A stretch of 64,000 bases of DNA from Acinetobacter haemolyticus CIP 64.3 = MTCC 9819 (GCF_000369065.1 NZ_KB849807.1:1-64000), one strand, 5' to 3'. Shown: positions 48,181 to 57,399, counted from the first letter of the stretch. A program made the numbers and translations. Notes: generated by a model not told the origin, from the letters alone.

Positions 48181-49749
48181 TCATTCCCATTCAATCGTCG
48201 CTGGTGGCTTAGATGACACGTCATAAACAACGCGTGAAACATCTTTGATTTCATTCATGATACGGGTTGAGATTTTATCAACTAAGTCATACGGTAAATG
48301 AGCAAAACGCGCTGTCATAAAGTCAACAGTCTCCACCGCACGAAGTGCAATCACCCATGCATAACGACGACCATCACCAACTACACCCACTGATTTGACA
48401 GGTTGGAATACAGCAAACGCTTGTGCAGTCTTGTCATACCAACCGCTTGCACGAAGCTCTTGCATAAAGATGTCATCTGCAAGACGAAGAATATCTGCAT
48501 ATTCTTTTTTCACTTCACCCAAGATACGCACGCCCAAACCTGGACCTGGGAATGGATGGCGATAAATCATGCTATGCGGTAAACCAAGTGTTGTACCCAA
48601 TTTACGCACTTCATCTTTGAACAAGTCACGTAATGGTTCAACAAGATCAAAAGCTAAATCTTCTGGTAAACCACCCACGTTGTGGTGTGATTTGATGACG
48701 TGTGCTTTACCTTGTTTGCTTGCAGCAGATTCGATTACATCTGGGTAAATCGTACCTTGAGCCAAGAATTTCACACCATCTAACTTACGTGCTTCTTCAG
48801 CAAAAACTTCGATAAACTCACGACCAATGATTTTACGTTTTTTCTCAGGATCAACTTCACCCGCCAATGCCGTCAAGAAACGTTCTTCAGCATCTGCACG
48901 AATCACACGGATCCCCATGTTATCTGCGAACATCTGCATCACTTGATCACCTTCGTTTAGACGAAGCAAACCATTGTCTACAAATACACAAGTCAACTGG
49001 TCGCCAATCGCTTTATGCAATAGTGCAGCAACAACAGATGAGTCCACACCACCCGATAAACCTAATAAAACTTTTTCATTACCGATTTGCTCACGTAACT
49101 GTTCTACACGTAAATCGATAATGTGTTCAGGTGTCCAAAGACCACGACAACCACAGATTTGATGAACGAAGTTCGAAAGTAATTCTGCACCTTTCGCTGT
49201 ATGCGTCACTTCTGGGTGGAATTGCACGCCGTAGAAACGACGTTTTTCATCGCTCACCGCAGCAAATGGGCAGCTTGGTGTACTTGCTGTTACTTGGAAA
49301 CCTTCTGGAATCGCGCTGACTTTATCGCCATGGCTCATCCATACATGAAGTTGGTTCTCACGATCTTGTAATTTTCCGATTAATTGGTCACGCACCAAAA
49401 TATCGACTTCTGCATAACCAAACTCATGTACTGTACCTGGCTCTACTTTTCCGCCAAGTTGTTCAGACATGGTTTGTAAACCATAGCAAATACCTAAAAC
49501 AGGCACGCCTAATTCAAATACGATCTGCGGTGCACGTGGACTGCCTTCTTCATGCACACTCTCAGGGCCACCTGATAAAATAATCCCGTTTGGATTAAAT
49601 GCACGAATGTCTTCTTCAGACATGTCATATGCGTACATTTCAGAATAGACACCTGCTTCACGTACTCGACGTGCAATGAGCTGGCTATATTGAGAGCCGA
49701 AATCCAAGATAAGGATACGATCTTCAGTAATTTGAGTATTGGTCGTCAT
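48181..49749 (-). CDS. guaA: GMP synthase (glutamine-hydrolysing)
   Basis: Converts XMP to GMP with glutamine. The 522 residues hold a class I amidotransferase domain with Cys in [16 protein letters not shown] (about 82-97) and catalytic HPE in [12 protein letters not shown] (about 175-186). The synthetase domain has the PP-loop [13 protein letters not shown] (about 234-246) and a dimerisation domain ending [29 protein letters not shown]. Monocistronic, as in other Acinetobacter where guaB is elsewhere. Confidence 0.97.
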   Translation of the reverse strand: MTTNTQITEDRILILDFGSQYSQLIARRVREAGVYSEMYAYDMSEEDIRAFNPNGIILSGGPESVHEEGSPRAPQIVFELGVPVLGICYGLQTMSEQLGGKVEPGTVHEFGYAEVDILVRDQLIGKLQDRENQLHVWMSHGDKVSAIPEGFQVTASTPSCPFAAVSDEKRRFYGVQFHPEVTHTAKGAELLSNFVHQICGCRGLWTPEHIIDLRVEQLREQIGNEKVLLGLSGGVDSSVVAALLHKAIGDQLTCVFVDNGLLRLNEGDQVMQMFADNMGIRVIRADAEERFLTALAGEVDPEKKRKIIGREFIEVFAEEARKLDGVKFLAQGTIYPDVIESAASKQGKAHVIKSHHNVGGLPEDLAFDLVEPLRDLFKDEVRKLGTTLGLPHSMIYRHPFPGPGLGVRILGEVKKEYADILRLADDIFMQELRASGWYDKTAQAFAVFQPVKSVGVVGDGRRYAWVIALRAVETVDFMTARFAHLPYDLVDKISTRIMNEIKDVSRVVYDVSSKPPATIEWE

Positions 49750-50184
49750 GGCTAATCAGAATGGCAAATGAAATAAGCGCCATATTCTAACATTTTTCAT
49801 GCTTTGGCGCATCGCAATTCATCATCTATCTGATTTTTTAGTTTCTATATGCAATCGCCACTGATATTTAAGTTAAAAATTTGCAAGGCAACCGATAAAA
49901 AGAGAGCCGAATCAACATTTCTAGTGAATTCTGCTCAACACAAAACAAAAATTGGTGCTAAGATGATGTGGCGAAAATTTGCATTACCACGGAAAGGTAC
50001 TCAATTACCGCCATCGTTTCCTCCGATTTAATGGGTTTCGATGTCCTTGAGAAAAAGGAAAACTAAAGGGGACTGAAAGCCTAACTTTATTATTGGTGAA
50101 TGACCAATACCCCAACCATATCACTATCATCCATGGCTTGCTTCTTCATGAGCAACAATTAGGACTTGAAGGACCAATAAAATA
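49750..50184. other. intergenic region with short overlapping frames
   Basis: Between guaA and DUF445. A 60-codon frame (49849-50031) ends in TAATG; the ATG at 50031 opens a short frame ending at 50066. In the other frame an open stretch (50051-50185) runs without ATG and ends in TAATG, the ATG being the DUF445 start. A hairpin, TATTGGT (50091-50097) with ACCAATA (50103-50109), is present. The stacking of three frames looks like a decayed gene or translational coupling; no product is recognised. Confidence 0.4.
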
Positions 50185-51423
50185 ATGTTTCAAGAAATGA
50201 TTGCGGATTTTCAACAGAATTTCTGGTTATATATTTCCATCCCATTTATCAGTGGTTTAATTGGCTATGTGACGAAAGTCGTTGCTGTTCAAATGATGTT
50301 TTCACCACTTGAATTTAAAGGCCTTAAACTATTTGGTTTACCCATTGGGTGGCAAGGGATTGTTCCACGCAAAGCTGAAAAAATGGCGACCACAGCCGTT
50401 GAGCTAATGACCTCAAAGCTGATCAAACCAGAAGAGATTTTTGCTCGGCTCGATCCAAAACGCATCGCACAAGAAATCGAAAAACCACTCATGGCAGCGG
50501 CAGAAGATATTACCCGTGAAGTTGCTCAACAGTATCAACCAGGTTTATGGGAAGGAATGCCAGAGTTTGCACGTCAAAAGCTCATTAAACGTGTACAAGC
50601 CAAAGCGCCTGAGATTGTTGAACATATTATGGGCGAAGTACAAAAAGATGTAGCCAAGTACTTCGATATTAAACACATGGTCGTCAACAACCTACTCAAA
50701 GATAAACGCTTACTCAACGAAATCTTTAAGAAAGTCGGCAAACAAGAGTTTAAATTCTTTAGCAATGTCGGCTTTATTTTTGGCTTCGGGATTGGTGTGA
50801 TCCAAATGTTCTGCTGGGTTGTGACACAAGGACAATACCCTTGGATGTTGCCATTGTTTGGTGGATTCGTCGGTTTCTTTAGTGACTGGATCGCCTTACA
50901 AATGATGTTTAGACCTCTCCATCCAAAGAAGGTGATGGGCTTTACATGGCAAGGTTTATTCATTAAACGCCAAAATGAAGTTGCCGCCGATTATGCTGCC
51001 TTGATTTCTAAACAGTTACTTACCTCTCGTAACATGATGGAAGAGCTTTTCTCAGGTACGCATTCTGACAAAGTGATTGAATTGGTCAGCCGCCATGTAA
51101 AACAAGAAATTGACTTACAAGCGGGTGTAGTTCGCCCACTGGTGGTGTATGCAATTGGTGGTGAAAAATATCAAAACCTAAAAGCGGACGTTGCTGAACG
51201 TATTTTGCAACAACTACCAGAGACGATGCGTTATGTGGAATCCTATGCTGAAGATGCCATGAATGTTCGCAATACCTTGGTTGACCGCATGCAGAAGCTG
51301 AGCCCAGAAGAGTTTGAAGGCATGCTCCGCCCTGCCTTTAAAGAAGATGAGTGGGCACTGATTATCGTCGGTGCAGTACTTGGCTTTATGGTCGGTGAGA
51401 TGCAAATTTTGTTTATGCTTTAA
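50185..51423 (+). CDS. DUF445 membrane protein
   Basis: A 412-residue inner-membrane protein. The N-terminal helix (FWLYISIPFISGLIGYVTKVVAVQMM-type, about 14-40) is a DUF445 hallmark, and a second hydrophobic part (VGFIFGFGIGVIQMFCWVV, about 193-211) plus a C-terminal helix (LIIVGAVLGFMVGEMQILFML) are seen. GFFSDWIALQMMFRPLHPKK near 230-250 repeats the conserved QMMF motif. Function is unknown. The start ATG overlaps a TAA of an upstream open frame. A strong terminator follows. Confidence 0.88.
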   Translation: MFQEMIADFQQNFWLYISIPFISGLIGYVTKVVAVQMMFSPLEFKGLKLFGLPIGWQGIVPRKAEKMATTAVELMTSKLIKPEEIFARLDPKRIAQEIEKPLMAAAEDITREVAQQYQPGLWEGMPEFARQKLIKRVQAKAPEIVEHIMGEVQKDVAKYFDIKHMVVNNLLKDKRLLNEIFKKVGKQEFKFFSNVGFIFGFGIGVIQMFCWVVTQGQYPWMLPLFGGFVGFFSDWIALQMMFRPLHPKKVMGFTWQGLFIKRQNEVAADYAALISKQLLTSRNMMEELFSGTHSDKVIELVSRHVKQEIDLQAGVVRPLVVYAIGGEKYQNLKADVAERILQQLPETMRYVESYAEDAMNVRNTLVDRMQKLSPEEFEGMLRPAFKEDEWALIIVGAVLGFMVGEMQILFML

Positions 51424-51438
51424 ACTAAGCGCCCCATG

Positions 51439-51474
51439 AAAACAAAAAGGAAGCGAGTGCTTCCTTTTTGTTTT
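51439..51474. terminator. bidirectional terminator
   Basis: AACAAAAAGGAAGC (51441-51454) pairs with GCTTCCTTTTTGTT (51459-51472) around GAGT, with AA/TT extension. It lies between convergent DUF445 and BOF genes. Confidence 0.9.
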
Positions 51475-51481
51475 TTTAAGC

Positions 51482-51850
51482 TTAGTGATGATGTTTTTCG
51501 ATCTTGATCACTTCTATATCAGTAGGTTTATAACGATGGGTATCAACTTCACCAACTAAACGAACATGATCACCGACCTTCAATCCAGCTTTACGCCAGA
51601 TATCATCATCGACCTCGATGCTAATCGTTCCAGTACGATCTTTAAATTCGTAATGGTCACTGTGTAAATGTTTGGTAATTTGCCCAGTTAACGTAACACC
51701 AGTTTCATCAGATAATTGAGCAACCTGACTCACGGTCACAATATTTTGAGCAGCTTCCTGTATAAGTACATGATCATCCTTACCTGCCCAAGTTTGGCTC
51801 GTTAATGACAGTATCAATCCAAGCGTACATCCAGCGATGATTGTTCTCAT
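51482..51850 (-). CDS. YgiW/YdeI-type periplasmic OB-fold (BOF) protein
   Basis: A 122-residue periplasmic protein with signal peptide (IIAGCTLGLILSLTSQTWAG). The BOF domain has VSQVAQLSDETGVTLTGQITKHLHSDHYEFKDRTGTISIEVDDDIW-type sequence (about 38-85) and DHVRLVGEVDTHRYKPTDIEVIKIE. Family members are linked to stress tolerance and cation or peroxide resistance. The C-terminus ends in KHHH. Monocistronic, convergent with DUF445. Confidence 0.9.
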   Translation of the reverse strand: MRTIIAGCTLGLILSLTSQTWAGKDDHVLIQEAAQNIVTVSQVAQLSDETGVTLTGQITKHLHSDHYEFKDRTGTISIEVDDDIWRKAGLKVGDHVRLVGEVDTHRYKPTDIEVIKIEKHHH

Positions 51851-51947
51851 TTTTACTTACCTTGTTTTTAAATCTGATCATAGCTAAACAAAAAAATAGC
51901 TGAATGTCGGCTTACATTTGTAATAATCGGTAAATTTAAATATTAAA

Positions 51948-51976
51948 GCCCCCTTAGTCACATTAACTAAGGGGGC
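51948..51976 (-). terminator. terminator of the DoxX gene
   Basis: GCCCCCTTAGT (51948-51958) pairs with ACTAAGGGGGC (51966-51976). The minus strand continues TTTAATATTTA. It lies 7 bases past the DoxX stop codon. Confidence 0.85.
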
Positions 51977-51982
51977 AACAAA

Positions 51983-52405
51983 TTAGTTTTCGATTTTATG
52001 ATCTAAGCTCAAACGCCCAGCACCGTATAGCATCAGATAAAATAAACCACCAGCCATCGCTAAGTTTTTCATAAAGTTGATTTGCTGTGCCTGATCATCT
52101 GCGCCATGAAAGAGAAAAGCAGTCAAAATACTAAATACACCTAAACCAAAGGCAGCAAAACGTGCTTGGAAACCAAATAACAACGCCAAACCACCACCAA
52201 ATTCAACAAGAATGGTCAACGGTAATAAGGCAGCAGGTACGCCCATCGCTTCCATATAACCTGCTGTCGCGCTATAAGCAGTAAGCTTGCCCCAACCAGC
52301 AACAATAAAAATATATGCCATGAGAATTCGCGCAATTAAAGTGACGATATTTTCAACGCCTGTTTGCGTTACGATATTTTTGACAACAACATTCGGATTA
52401 AACAT
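51983..52405 (-). CDS. DoxX-family membrane protein
   Basis: A 140-residue inner-membrane protein with four helices. DoxX features are LIARILMAYIFIVAGWGKL (about 20-38), GYMEAMGVPAALLPLTILVEFGGGLALLFGFQARFAAFGLG-type sequence (about 46-88) and FMKNLAMAGGLFYLMLYGAGRLSLD (about 108-133). The ATG at 52405 is preferred over 52417 because GGA is well placed. DoxX proteins have been linked to thiosulfate oxidation or redox stress; a role here is unknown. Confidence 0.88.
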   Translation of the reverse strand: MFNPNVVVKNIVTQTGVENIVTLIARILMAYIFIVAGWGKLTAYSATAGYMEAMGVPAALLPLTILVEFGGGLALLFGFQARFAAFGLGVFSILTAFLFHGADDQAQQINFMKNLAMAGGLFYLMLYGAGRLSLDHKIEN

Positions 52406-52629
52406 AATTGATTCCACACTGTTTGTTTTTTAACATAACAACAGTGTATGTATGTTTTATTTTGCAATAAACATGATATTAGTTAATGCATCGTTCTATA
52501 TTTGAAACAAAAATAAAATTATTGCGCCTGATCACGTCAACCCCTGTTACCAATTAATTTGCTTTTTATACTGACATTCCATCCCTGCACTGCTAGGATT
52601 TAGCTCAAATTTATAGCGTTAACATTTTC

Positions 52630-53271
52630 ATGGAACTCATTGATTTTATTCTACACGTTGACCAACACCTACTCGAATTTATTAATAATTACGGCGTATG
52701 GATCTATGCCATTTTATTTTTAATTATCTTTGTCGAAACAGGCTTTGTGGTGATGCCATTTTTGCCTGGAGATAGCTTACTTTTCGCTGCGGGTGCATTA
52801 GCAGCATCAACGGGTGTGATGGATCCTTGGGTACTGGGTGTCTTATTATTTATTGCAGCTGTTTTGGGTGACACCGTTAATTATCATATTGGTCACTATA
52901 TTGGTCCTAAAGTATTTGAAACCAATTCCAGATTTATTAACAAGCAACACCTCATGAAAACCCAACAATTTTTTGAACGTCATGGTGGCAAAACCATTAT
53001 TTTCGCTCGCTTTGTGCCTTTCGCACGTACCTTCGCGCCATTTGTCGCAGGTGCAGGCAGTATGAATTATAGATATTTTCTGACATACAATGTGATTGGT
53101 GCGTTCTGTTGGATCTCCTCTTTTATCACGCTCGGATATTTATTTGGAAACATGCCGATCGTCAAAGATAATTTCACCTATTTAATTTTCGGTATCATTA
53201 TTGTTAGTGTTTTGCCGGGTGTGATTGGCTTTGCTCGCCAAAAAATGAATCAACGTAAAGCATCCTCATGA
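52630..53271 (+). CDS. DedA-family membrane protein
   Basis: A 213-residue inner-membrane protein of the DedA/VTT family, involved in undecaprenyl-phosphate or phospholipid recycling and membrane homeostasis in other bacteria. Features are VETGFVVMPFLPGDSLLFAAGALAAS (about 36-61), GDTVNYHIGHYIG (about 80-92), and ARFVPFARTFAPFVAGAGSM (about 129-148), whose arginines are essential in known members. Convergent with the LysE gene 23 bases away. Confidence 0.93.
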   Translation: MELIDFILHVDQHLLEFINNYGVWIYAILFLIIFVETGFVVMPFLPGDSLLFAAGALAASTGVMDPWVLGVLLFIAAVLGDTVNYHIGHYIGPKVFETNSRFINKQHLMKTQQFFERHGGKTIIFARFVPFARTFAPFVAGAGSMNYRYFLTYNVIGAFCWISSFITLGYLFGNMPIVKDNFTYLIFGIIIVSVLPGVIGFARQKMNQRKASS

Positions 53272-53294
53272 TGCCAAGCACTCGTTTGAATGGC

Positions 53295-53885
53295 TTAAAA
53301 TACTCGAAACACCATAGGTAACATACAAATAATCAACAGCATTGCCGATCCTTTATATAAGTGATCGGCTTTAATTCCTGCGAAACTTCCAGTCAACAAA
53401 GCACGTCCAAACACCATCCAAAATATTGAAACAGGAATTAAAATCAAACTAAAGATGGTAAATACAATTGCCGCATTTTGAACAGAATTCCAAGCTTCCG
53501 CTGGAAAAATCCCTGCTGCTAGCAACACCGTTTTCGGATTTTTTAAGGTCGATACAAACAGTTGAGTAGGACGAATGTGTTGGTGGCGTTGATCATGTTT
53601 TTGTAGATGAGAGCTTTTCCAAAGATGAAATGCCATCCACAATACATATAATAAGCTGCCAATATGCAGCATCACATCAAAAGCAGGCCAAATCGGTTCA
53701 AATAGATGAATAAATAGTGCCCATAAACTGATGCCGTAAATATACCCTAACCATTCCACTGGGATAAAAACAAGCGTTTTGGGAACACCTTGTTGGTGGG
53801 TTGCACTGGCAAGCATAGCATTGGTTGGACCAGGGATAAGTAATACCGCCAGCATCGCCAAAACAAAAAACCAACTCTCAATCAT
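53295..53885 (-). CDS. LysE-family translocator
   Basis: A 196-residue exporter with five or six helices. Markers are LLIPGPTNAMLASATHQQG (about 15-33) and LFVSTLKNPKTVLLAAGIFPAEAW (about 107-130). It is shorter than the LysE protein at 37242. The start at 53885 (MIESWFF) gives the normal family length; a reading from 53945 adds 20 residues without a helix. No ribosome site is clear at either. The substrate is unknown. Confidence 0.82.
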   Translation of the reverse strand: MIESWFFVLAMLAVLLIPGPTNAMLASATHQQGVPKTLVFIPVEWLGYIYGISLWALFIHLFEPIWPAFDVMLHIGSLLYVLWMAFHLWKSSHLQKHDQRHQHIRPTQLFVSTLKNPKTVLLAAGIFPAEAWNSVQNAAIVFTIFSLILIPVSIFWMVFGRALLTGSFAGIKADHLYKGSAMLLIICMLPMVFRVF

Positions 53886-54097
53886 AGATATACCGAACAG
53901 CCATACATGGGCGCCACGATAAACGAATTTAGGGCAGACAAACAAGCACTAAGAAATAAGCAATCAAGGCTGAAAGAGATAATAATGGATCATACAAACT
54001 ACAAATATATGATTTTTATTATTTTTATTTGAAACATTTTGCTAATATTTAGTTTTATCGCCATAGTTAACTACAGCGATAAATCGATAGAAAATAA

Positions 54098-54484
54098 TTA
54101 ATTTGTGCGCTGCTTCACAATAATTGGACATCCCTTAAATTGTGCAGCTTGTACGATTGCATCTTGTTGACCCAGTACTTTCGCCAATTCAGTGTTCTTG
54201 GTATTCATGGACTGACCCATATTGACCGAAACAGAAGGACCAAAGCCCCAACCGCCTTTGCCCCAACCACCGCCAAGTCCAACGCCTACCCCAACACCTG
54301 TACGTTTTGGTGTTTGCACACCATTATCAATATAGTGTTGGATACGATTGTACTCCGCTTGTAGCTGTTGGCAGTTCAAAGCTTGATATTGGGTAGGCGA
54401 AACATAAGCGGGTTTAACCGTCGATGCACAAGCACCCAATAATAAACTGACAGCCAAAACTGGCATCCAATAGAAGCGTTTCAT
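54098..54484 (-). CDS. glycine-rich hypothetical lipoprotein
   Basis: A 128-residue lipoprotein: signal peptide and lipobox LLGAC (Cys about 19), then a short helix (YQALNCQQLQAEYNRIQHYI), a glycine-rich stretch (TGVGVGVGLGGGWGKGGWGFG, about 62-82) and a C-terminal helix with a lone Cys near 118. The pattern resembles small Gly-rich surface lipoproteins, but no named family is recognised. It follows the ParA gene by nine bases, so the two form an operon. Confidence 0.78.
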   Translation of the reverse strand: MKRFYWMPVLAVSLLLGACASTVKPAYVSPTQYQALNCQQLQAEYNRIQHYIDNGVQTPKRTGVGVGVGLGGGWGKGGWGFGPSVSVNMGQSMNTKNTELAKVLGQQDAIVQAAQFKGCPIIVKQRTN

Positions 54485-54493
54485 AATGTTCTC

Positions 54494-55336
54494 TTATTGC
54501 TTAGATTCAATCTCATTGAACAAAGTGACATAAGCAAGGGTCAATTTATGTTCAGCTGCGAGATGAACCAAAGGTAAATTCTTCTGATGTGATTCTTTCA
54601 TCAATACAGATGGTGGCAACATACTTTCAAGTACAGGCAAACCATCATCCTTTAACTGTTGAACCACTTCGCGTGGTAATTTTGCTTGAGATTGATATTG
54701 ATTGACAACAATCCCTTCAATCTCTAAGCGATCATTATGATCATCTTGCGTTTCGATCACATTTTCAATCAAAGTTTGTAACGCACGTTTAGAAAATACA
54801 TCACAATCAAATGGAATCAGCACGCGATCGGCCGCAATCAATGCCGATAAAGTAAAGAAATTGAATGCCGGTGGAGTATCGATAAAAATACGATCATAAC
54901 GCGCGCTCAGTGATTGAATCGAATCACGCAACTTATAGATTTTGTGTTTACTCTCTAGTGCATGTTCTAGTGCACCCAAGCTTGGGCTTGCAGGAATCAC
55001 ATCTAAATTTGCAAAGGATGTACGATGTACATAACTGTCTAAACCTTTGCCACGAGGTACTTTCAGGATTGAACCTAACGCATTGCCAATCAAGCTTTTT
55101 TGCTGGGTTGCACCCAAGATATCTTCAAAAAAGTTTTCAATATTTGGCTCTAGTGCCGCTTTATCCGCAGAATATGTTGCATCTTCACCCAAAAGGTATT
55201 GGCTGGAGTTTGCTTGTGGATCAAGATCAATCACCAAGGTTCTTAGCCCTTGTTTAGCGCTGATTGCAGCTAGATTGATTGTAATACTTGATTTCCCCAC
55301 ACCACCTTTTTGGTTAAATACCACACGCGTTAACAT
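54494..55336 (-). CDS. orphan ParA/Soj-family ATPase
   Basis: A 280-residue P-loop ATPase. The deviant Walker A is FNQKGGVGKSSITINLA (about 7-23), with the signature Lys, and the ATPase regions VIDLDPQANSS (about 36-46) and RIFIDTPPAFNFFTLSALIAADRVLIPFDCDVFSKRA-type sequence (about 148-185) are present. There is no ParB gene next to it, so it is not a normal chromosome-partition pair. It is in an operon with a lipoprotein, and may place an envelope or polar structure instead; that role is inferred. Confidence 0.9.
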   Translation of the reverse strand: MLTRVVFNQKGGVGKSSITINLAAISAKQGLRTLVIDLDPQANSSQYLLGEDATYSADKAALEPNIENFFEDILGATQQKSLIGNALGSILKVPRGKGLDSYVHRTSFANLDVIPASPSLGALEHALESKHKIYKLRDSIQSLSARYDRIFIDTPPAFNFFTLSALIAADRVLIPFDCDVFSKRALQTLIENVIETQDDHNDRLEIEGIVVNQYQSQAKLPREVVQQLKDDGLPVLESMLPPSVLMKESHQKNLPLVHLAAEHKLTLAYVTLFNEIESKQ

Positions 55337-55417
55337 GATTTCCCTCTACAATATTTTTTGTAAACTGCACGCAGTTTAACCTAGAGCCAAAACAATTACT
55401 AAGACAATGTCCAACAA

Positions 55418-55810
55418 TTACGCAAAAACAGGTTTGATCATGACTAAACCTAAAGTACCTATCAAAGCAACTGCACCGATGATAATACCTGCACGGCGTT
55501 GTACCAGTAAAATACTGTCGTCTTTACGAAAAGCTTTGATCAAGGATGAACATAACACGATGAATAAAATGACTTTGGCATAAAACCAAGGTTGCACATC
55601 AAAGTTTTTCATCACCAATAAGATCACTCCTGTAATCAAAATCACGGTCAAGGATAAATGCTGCATCGCCACTAAGCTTTTCCGCGCGGTAGGATTCGGT
55701 TGTTCATTTTTAACACCGACAAATAATGTTGCGGCACGTGCAACAAAAGCAATGATTAACAGACTCACTGCCGACATATGAATAATTTTGGTAAGTAAAT
55801 GTGCGTCCAT
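55418..55810 (-). CDS. SirB2-family membrane protein
   Basis: A 130-residue inner-membrane protein with four helices. SirB-family features are LLTKIIHMSAVSLLIIAFVARAATLFVG (about 4-31), QHLSLTVILITGVILLV (about 50-66), and IGAVALIGTLGLVMIKPVFA at the end. The function of the family is unknown. ATG at 55810 (MDAHLL) is preferred over the overlapping ATG at 55816. It follows the BolA gene by nine to ten bases, so the two form an operon. Confidence 0.8.
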   Translation of the reverse strand: MDAHLLTKIIHMSAVSLLIIAFVARAATLFVGVKNEQPNPTARKSLVAMQHLSLTVILITGVILLVMKNFDVQPWFYAKVILFIVLCSSLIKAFRKDDSILLVQRRAGIIIGAVALIGTLGLVMIKPVFA

Positions 55811-55819
55811 GATCAATCC

Positions 55820-56131
55820 TTATTGTTTAGGTGCATGTGCACATTCTGGGCTTGCAGGTGCTTGTCCTTGCCACTCACTTGGTACATAGGCATGAATTGC
55901 GAGTGCATGTATTTTTCCAGGACTCATTAATTCTGCAGCAACTGCATAAATTTTCTGATGACGTTGAACTAAACGTAATCCTTGAAATGCTTCACTCACC
56001 ACAATCACTTTAAAGTGGGACTCTTTCCCTGGAAAATACCCTCCATGCCCAGCCGACTCATTGATCACCTCAAGATGACTTGGGGCAAAGCTTTGTAAGC
56101 GTTCAATCAATTGTTGTTCTAAGTTCATCAT
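55820..56131 (-). CDS. BolA-family protein
   Basis: A 103-residue protein with a class II KH-like fold. BolA features are LEVINESAGHGGYFPGKESHFKVIVVSEAFQGLRLVQRHQKIYAVAAELM-type sequence (about 20-69) and KIHALAIHAYVPSEW. The invariant His in IHALAIH (about 76) is one of the [2Fe-2S] ligands shared with a monothiol glutaredoxin. The C-terminus is short with two Cys/His (CAHAPK). It probably acts in iron-sulfur cluster delivery. First gene of the pair with the SirB-like gene. Confidence 0.92.
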   Translation of the reverse strand: MMNLEQQLIERLQSFAPSHLEVINESAGHGGYFPGKESHFKVIVVSEAFQGLRLVQRHQKIYAVAAELMSPGKIHALAIHAYVPSEWQGQAPASPECAHAPKQ

Positions 56132-56281
56132 TCACTCTATTAAGGTCAAATCGAGATTGCTCATTAGTATACATCACCCATAGATTGGTTAAACTTTTGT
56201 GCAAAATTTTGCTTTTTTCTATTTTTGACCACGAAAATGCTTTTATTTTATGCAATTAAGCCAATTCTCTGCATAAAGTTG

Positions 56282-56309
56282 TTGACCCTTATTTTGCTTA
56301 ATGTATTAT
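56282..56309 (+). promoter_or_regulatory. sigma70-type promoter of the tRNA-Gly genes
   Basis: TTGACC (56282-56287) and TATTAT (56304-56309) stand 16 bases apart, ending ten bases before the first tRNA. This is a strong promoter pattern for the tandem tRNA genes. Confidence 0.75.
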
Positions 56310-56318
56310 AGCTGGCAC

Positions 56319-56394
<76 letters not shown>

Positions 56395-56439
56395 GATTGG
56401 TTTTTTTAAGTGTAAGTTTTCGTAAAAACTGCTCAATAT

Positions 56440-56515
<76 letters not shown>

Positions 56516-56524
56516 AATTTAAAA

Positions 56525-56553
56525 GGCCCTAGTCGAAAGATTAGGGCTTTTTT
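56525..56553 (+). terminator. terminator of the tRNA-Gly operon
   Basis: GCCCTAGTC (56525-56533) pairs with GATTAGGGC (56539-56547) with one G-T pair around GAAAA, followed by TTTTTTC. It begins 10 bases past the CCA. Confidence 0.85.
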
Positions 56554-56639
56554 CTTGTTGATTTTATTATACTTTTGAAAATTCCGCCTTCCTTTGTGAT
56601 TCAATTCAATAAAAAATATCCTTAATGTAATTTGTATTT

Positions 56640-56847
56640 TGTGACCAAGATGTGACCATGGCGTGCCCACGACAATAAAAATGGTCTTAATTGATCTCAA
56701 ATGCTCTTATTCCATCTCTACTTTTTAGCCCCCTCAGAGCTTTTTTGGGTGTAAAAAACACATAACTCTTTTCAAAGCACAGTGTTTTTTACCAATCGTT
56801 CAATAATTTGTGACCATTTCACTTTTTGATGTGACCATTTGTGACCA
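56640..56847. repeat. five TGTGACCA direct repeats
   Basis: TGTGACCA occurs exactly at 56640-56647, 56651-56658, 56809-56816, 56830-56837 and 56840-56847. The spacings 11, 158, 21 and 10 are near multiples of the helical turn (about 10.5 bases). They lie between the tRNA-Gly end and the repressor gene, where integrase arm-type binding sites are expected. Confidence 0.7.
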
Positions 56848-56849
56848 AA

Positions 56850-57077
56850 CTAGTCATTATCATTTTGATTATTATCAATTTTCTTAAAAATCAATAAATC
56901 ACCCACTCCCACATCTAATGCAATACAAATTTTATCAATGGTTTCAAAATCAATCCGTACAGATTCATCATTATAAAGTTTGTGCAAAGTAGATTTATTA
57001 ATTCCAGTACTTCTTACCAAATCAGCAACCTTAAGTTTCCTTTCTGCTAATAAAACTGCCAAGTTTGAAATAATCAT
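56850..57077 (-). CDS. Cro/CI-type HTH regulator
   Basis: A 75-residue HTH protein: LAVLLAERKLKVADLVRSTGINKSTLHKLYNDESVRIDFETIDKICIALDVGVGDLL is the Cro/CI-type (XRE) helix pattern (about 5-62). It lacks a C-terminal cleavage or oligomerisation domain, so it is a small repressor. It is divergent from the excisionase-like gene with 112 bases between them, holding an inverted repeat, which suggests control of excision and integration genes. Confidence 0.88.
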   Translation of the reverse strand: MIISNLAVLLAERKLKVADLVRSTGINKSTLHKLYNDESVRIDFETIDKICIALDVGVGDLLIFKKIDNNQNDND

Positions 57078-57141
57078 AAAATTTCCTACTTAAATCATAA
57101 AAAGTACTTGCAACAACATAAAAATATGATAATTTATGTCT

Positions 57142-57159
57142 TAGGAATAATTTTTCCTA
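57142..57159. promoter_or_regulatory. candidate repressor operator
   Basis: TAGGAA (57142-57147) and TTCCTA (57154-57159) form an inverted repeat with a six-base spacer in the divergent promoter region of the repressor and excisionase-like genes. Confidence 0.45.
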
Positions 57160-57189
57160 GTTACCTAGTAAAAAATATGAGGCTCTATT

Positions 57190-57399
57190 ATGTCATATAC
57201 CTATCTCACAGCCCAGCAACTGGCTGAAAAAATCCAGTACGACGCTCGTACCATTCGCAACCAGCTGAAGGACAGTGTCTTTATTGAAGGTGTTCACTAC
57301 ATCCGTCCTTTTGGTGGCCGCAAAATTCTTTTTGTTTGGGAACGTATTGAAACTGAAATGCTTAAATTCACTGGTTTAAGCATGGATGCTTTGCAATAA
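57190..57399 (+). CDS. excisionase-like small DNA-binding protein
   Basis: A 69-residue protein with an HTH-like start (YLTAQQLAEKIQYDARTIRNQL, about 4-25) and a wing-like end (GVHYIRPFGGRKILFVWERIETEML, about 34-58). Phage and element excisionases commonly have this size, placement and winged-helix look. It lies directly upstream of the recombinase gene. It may direct excision, or act as an accessory factor; the role is inferred. Confidence 0.7.
   Translation: MSYTYLTAQQLAEKIQYDARTIRNQLKDSVFIEGVHYIRPFGGRKILFVWERIETEMLKFTGLSMDALQ

Noticed and set aside
49849..50031. 60-codon frame as a normal gene
   Set aside because: It has no clear ribosome site and no family features; it is kept only as part of a possible decayed gene.
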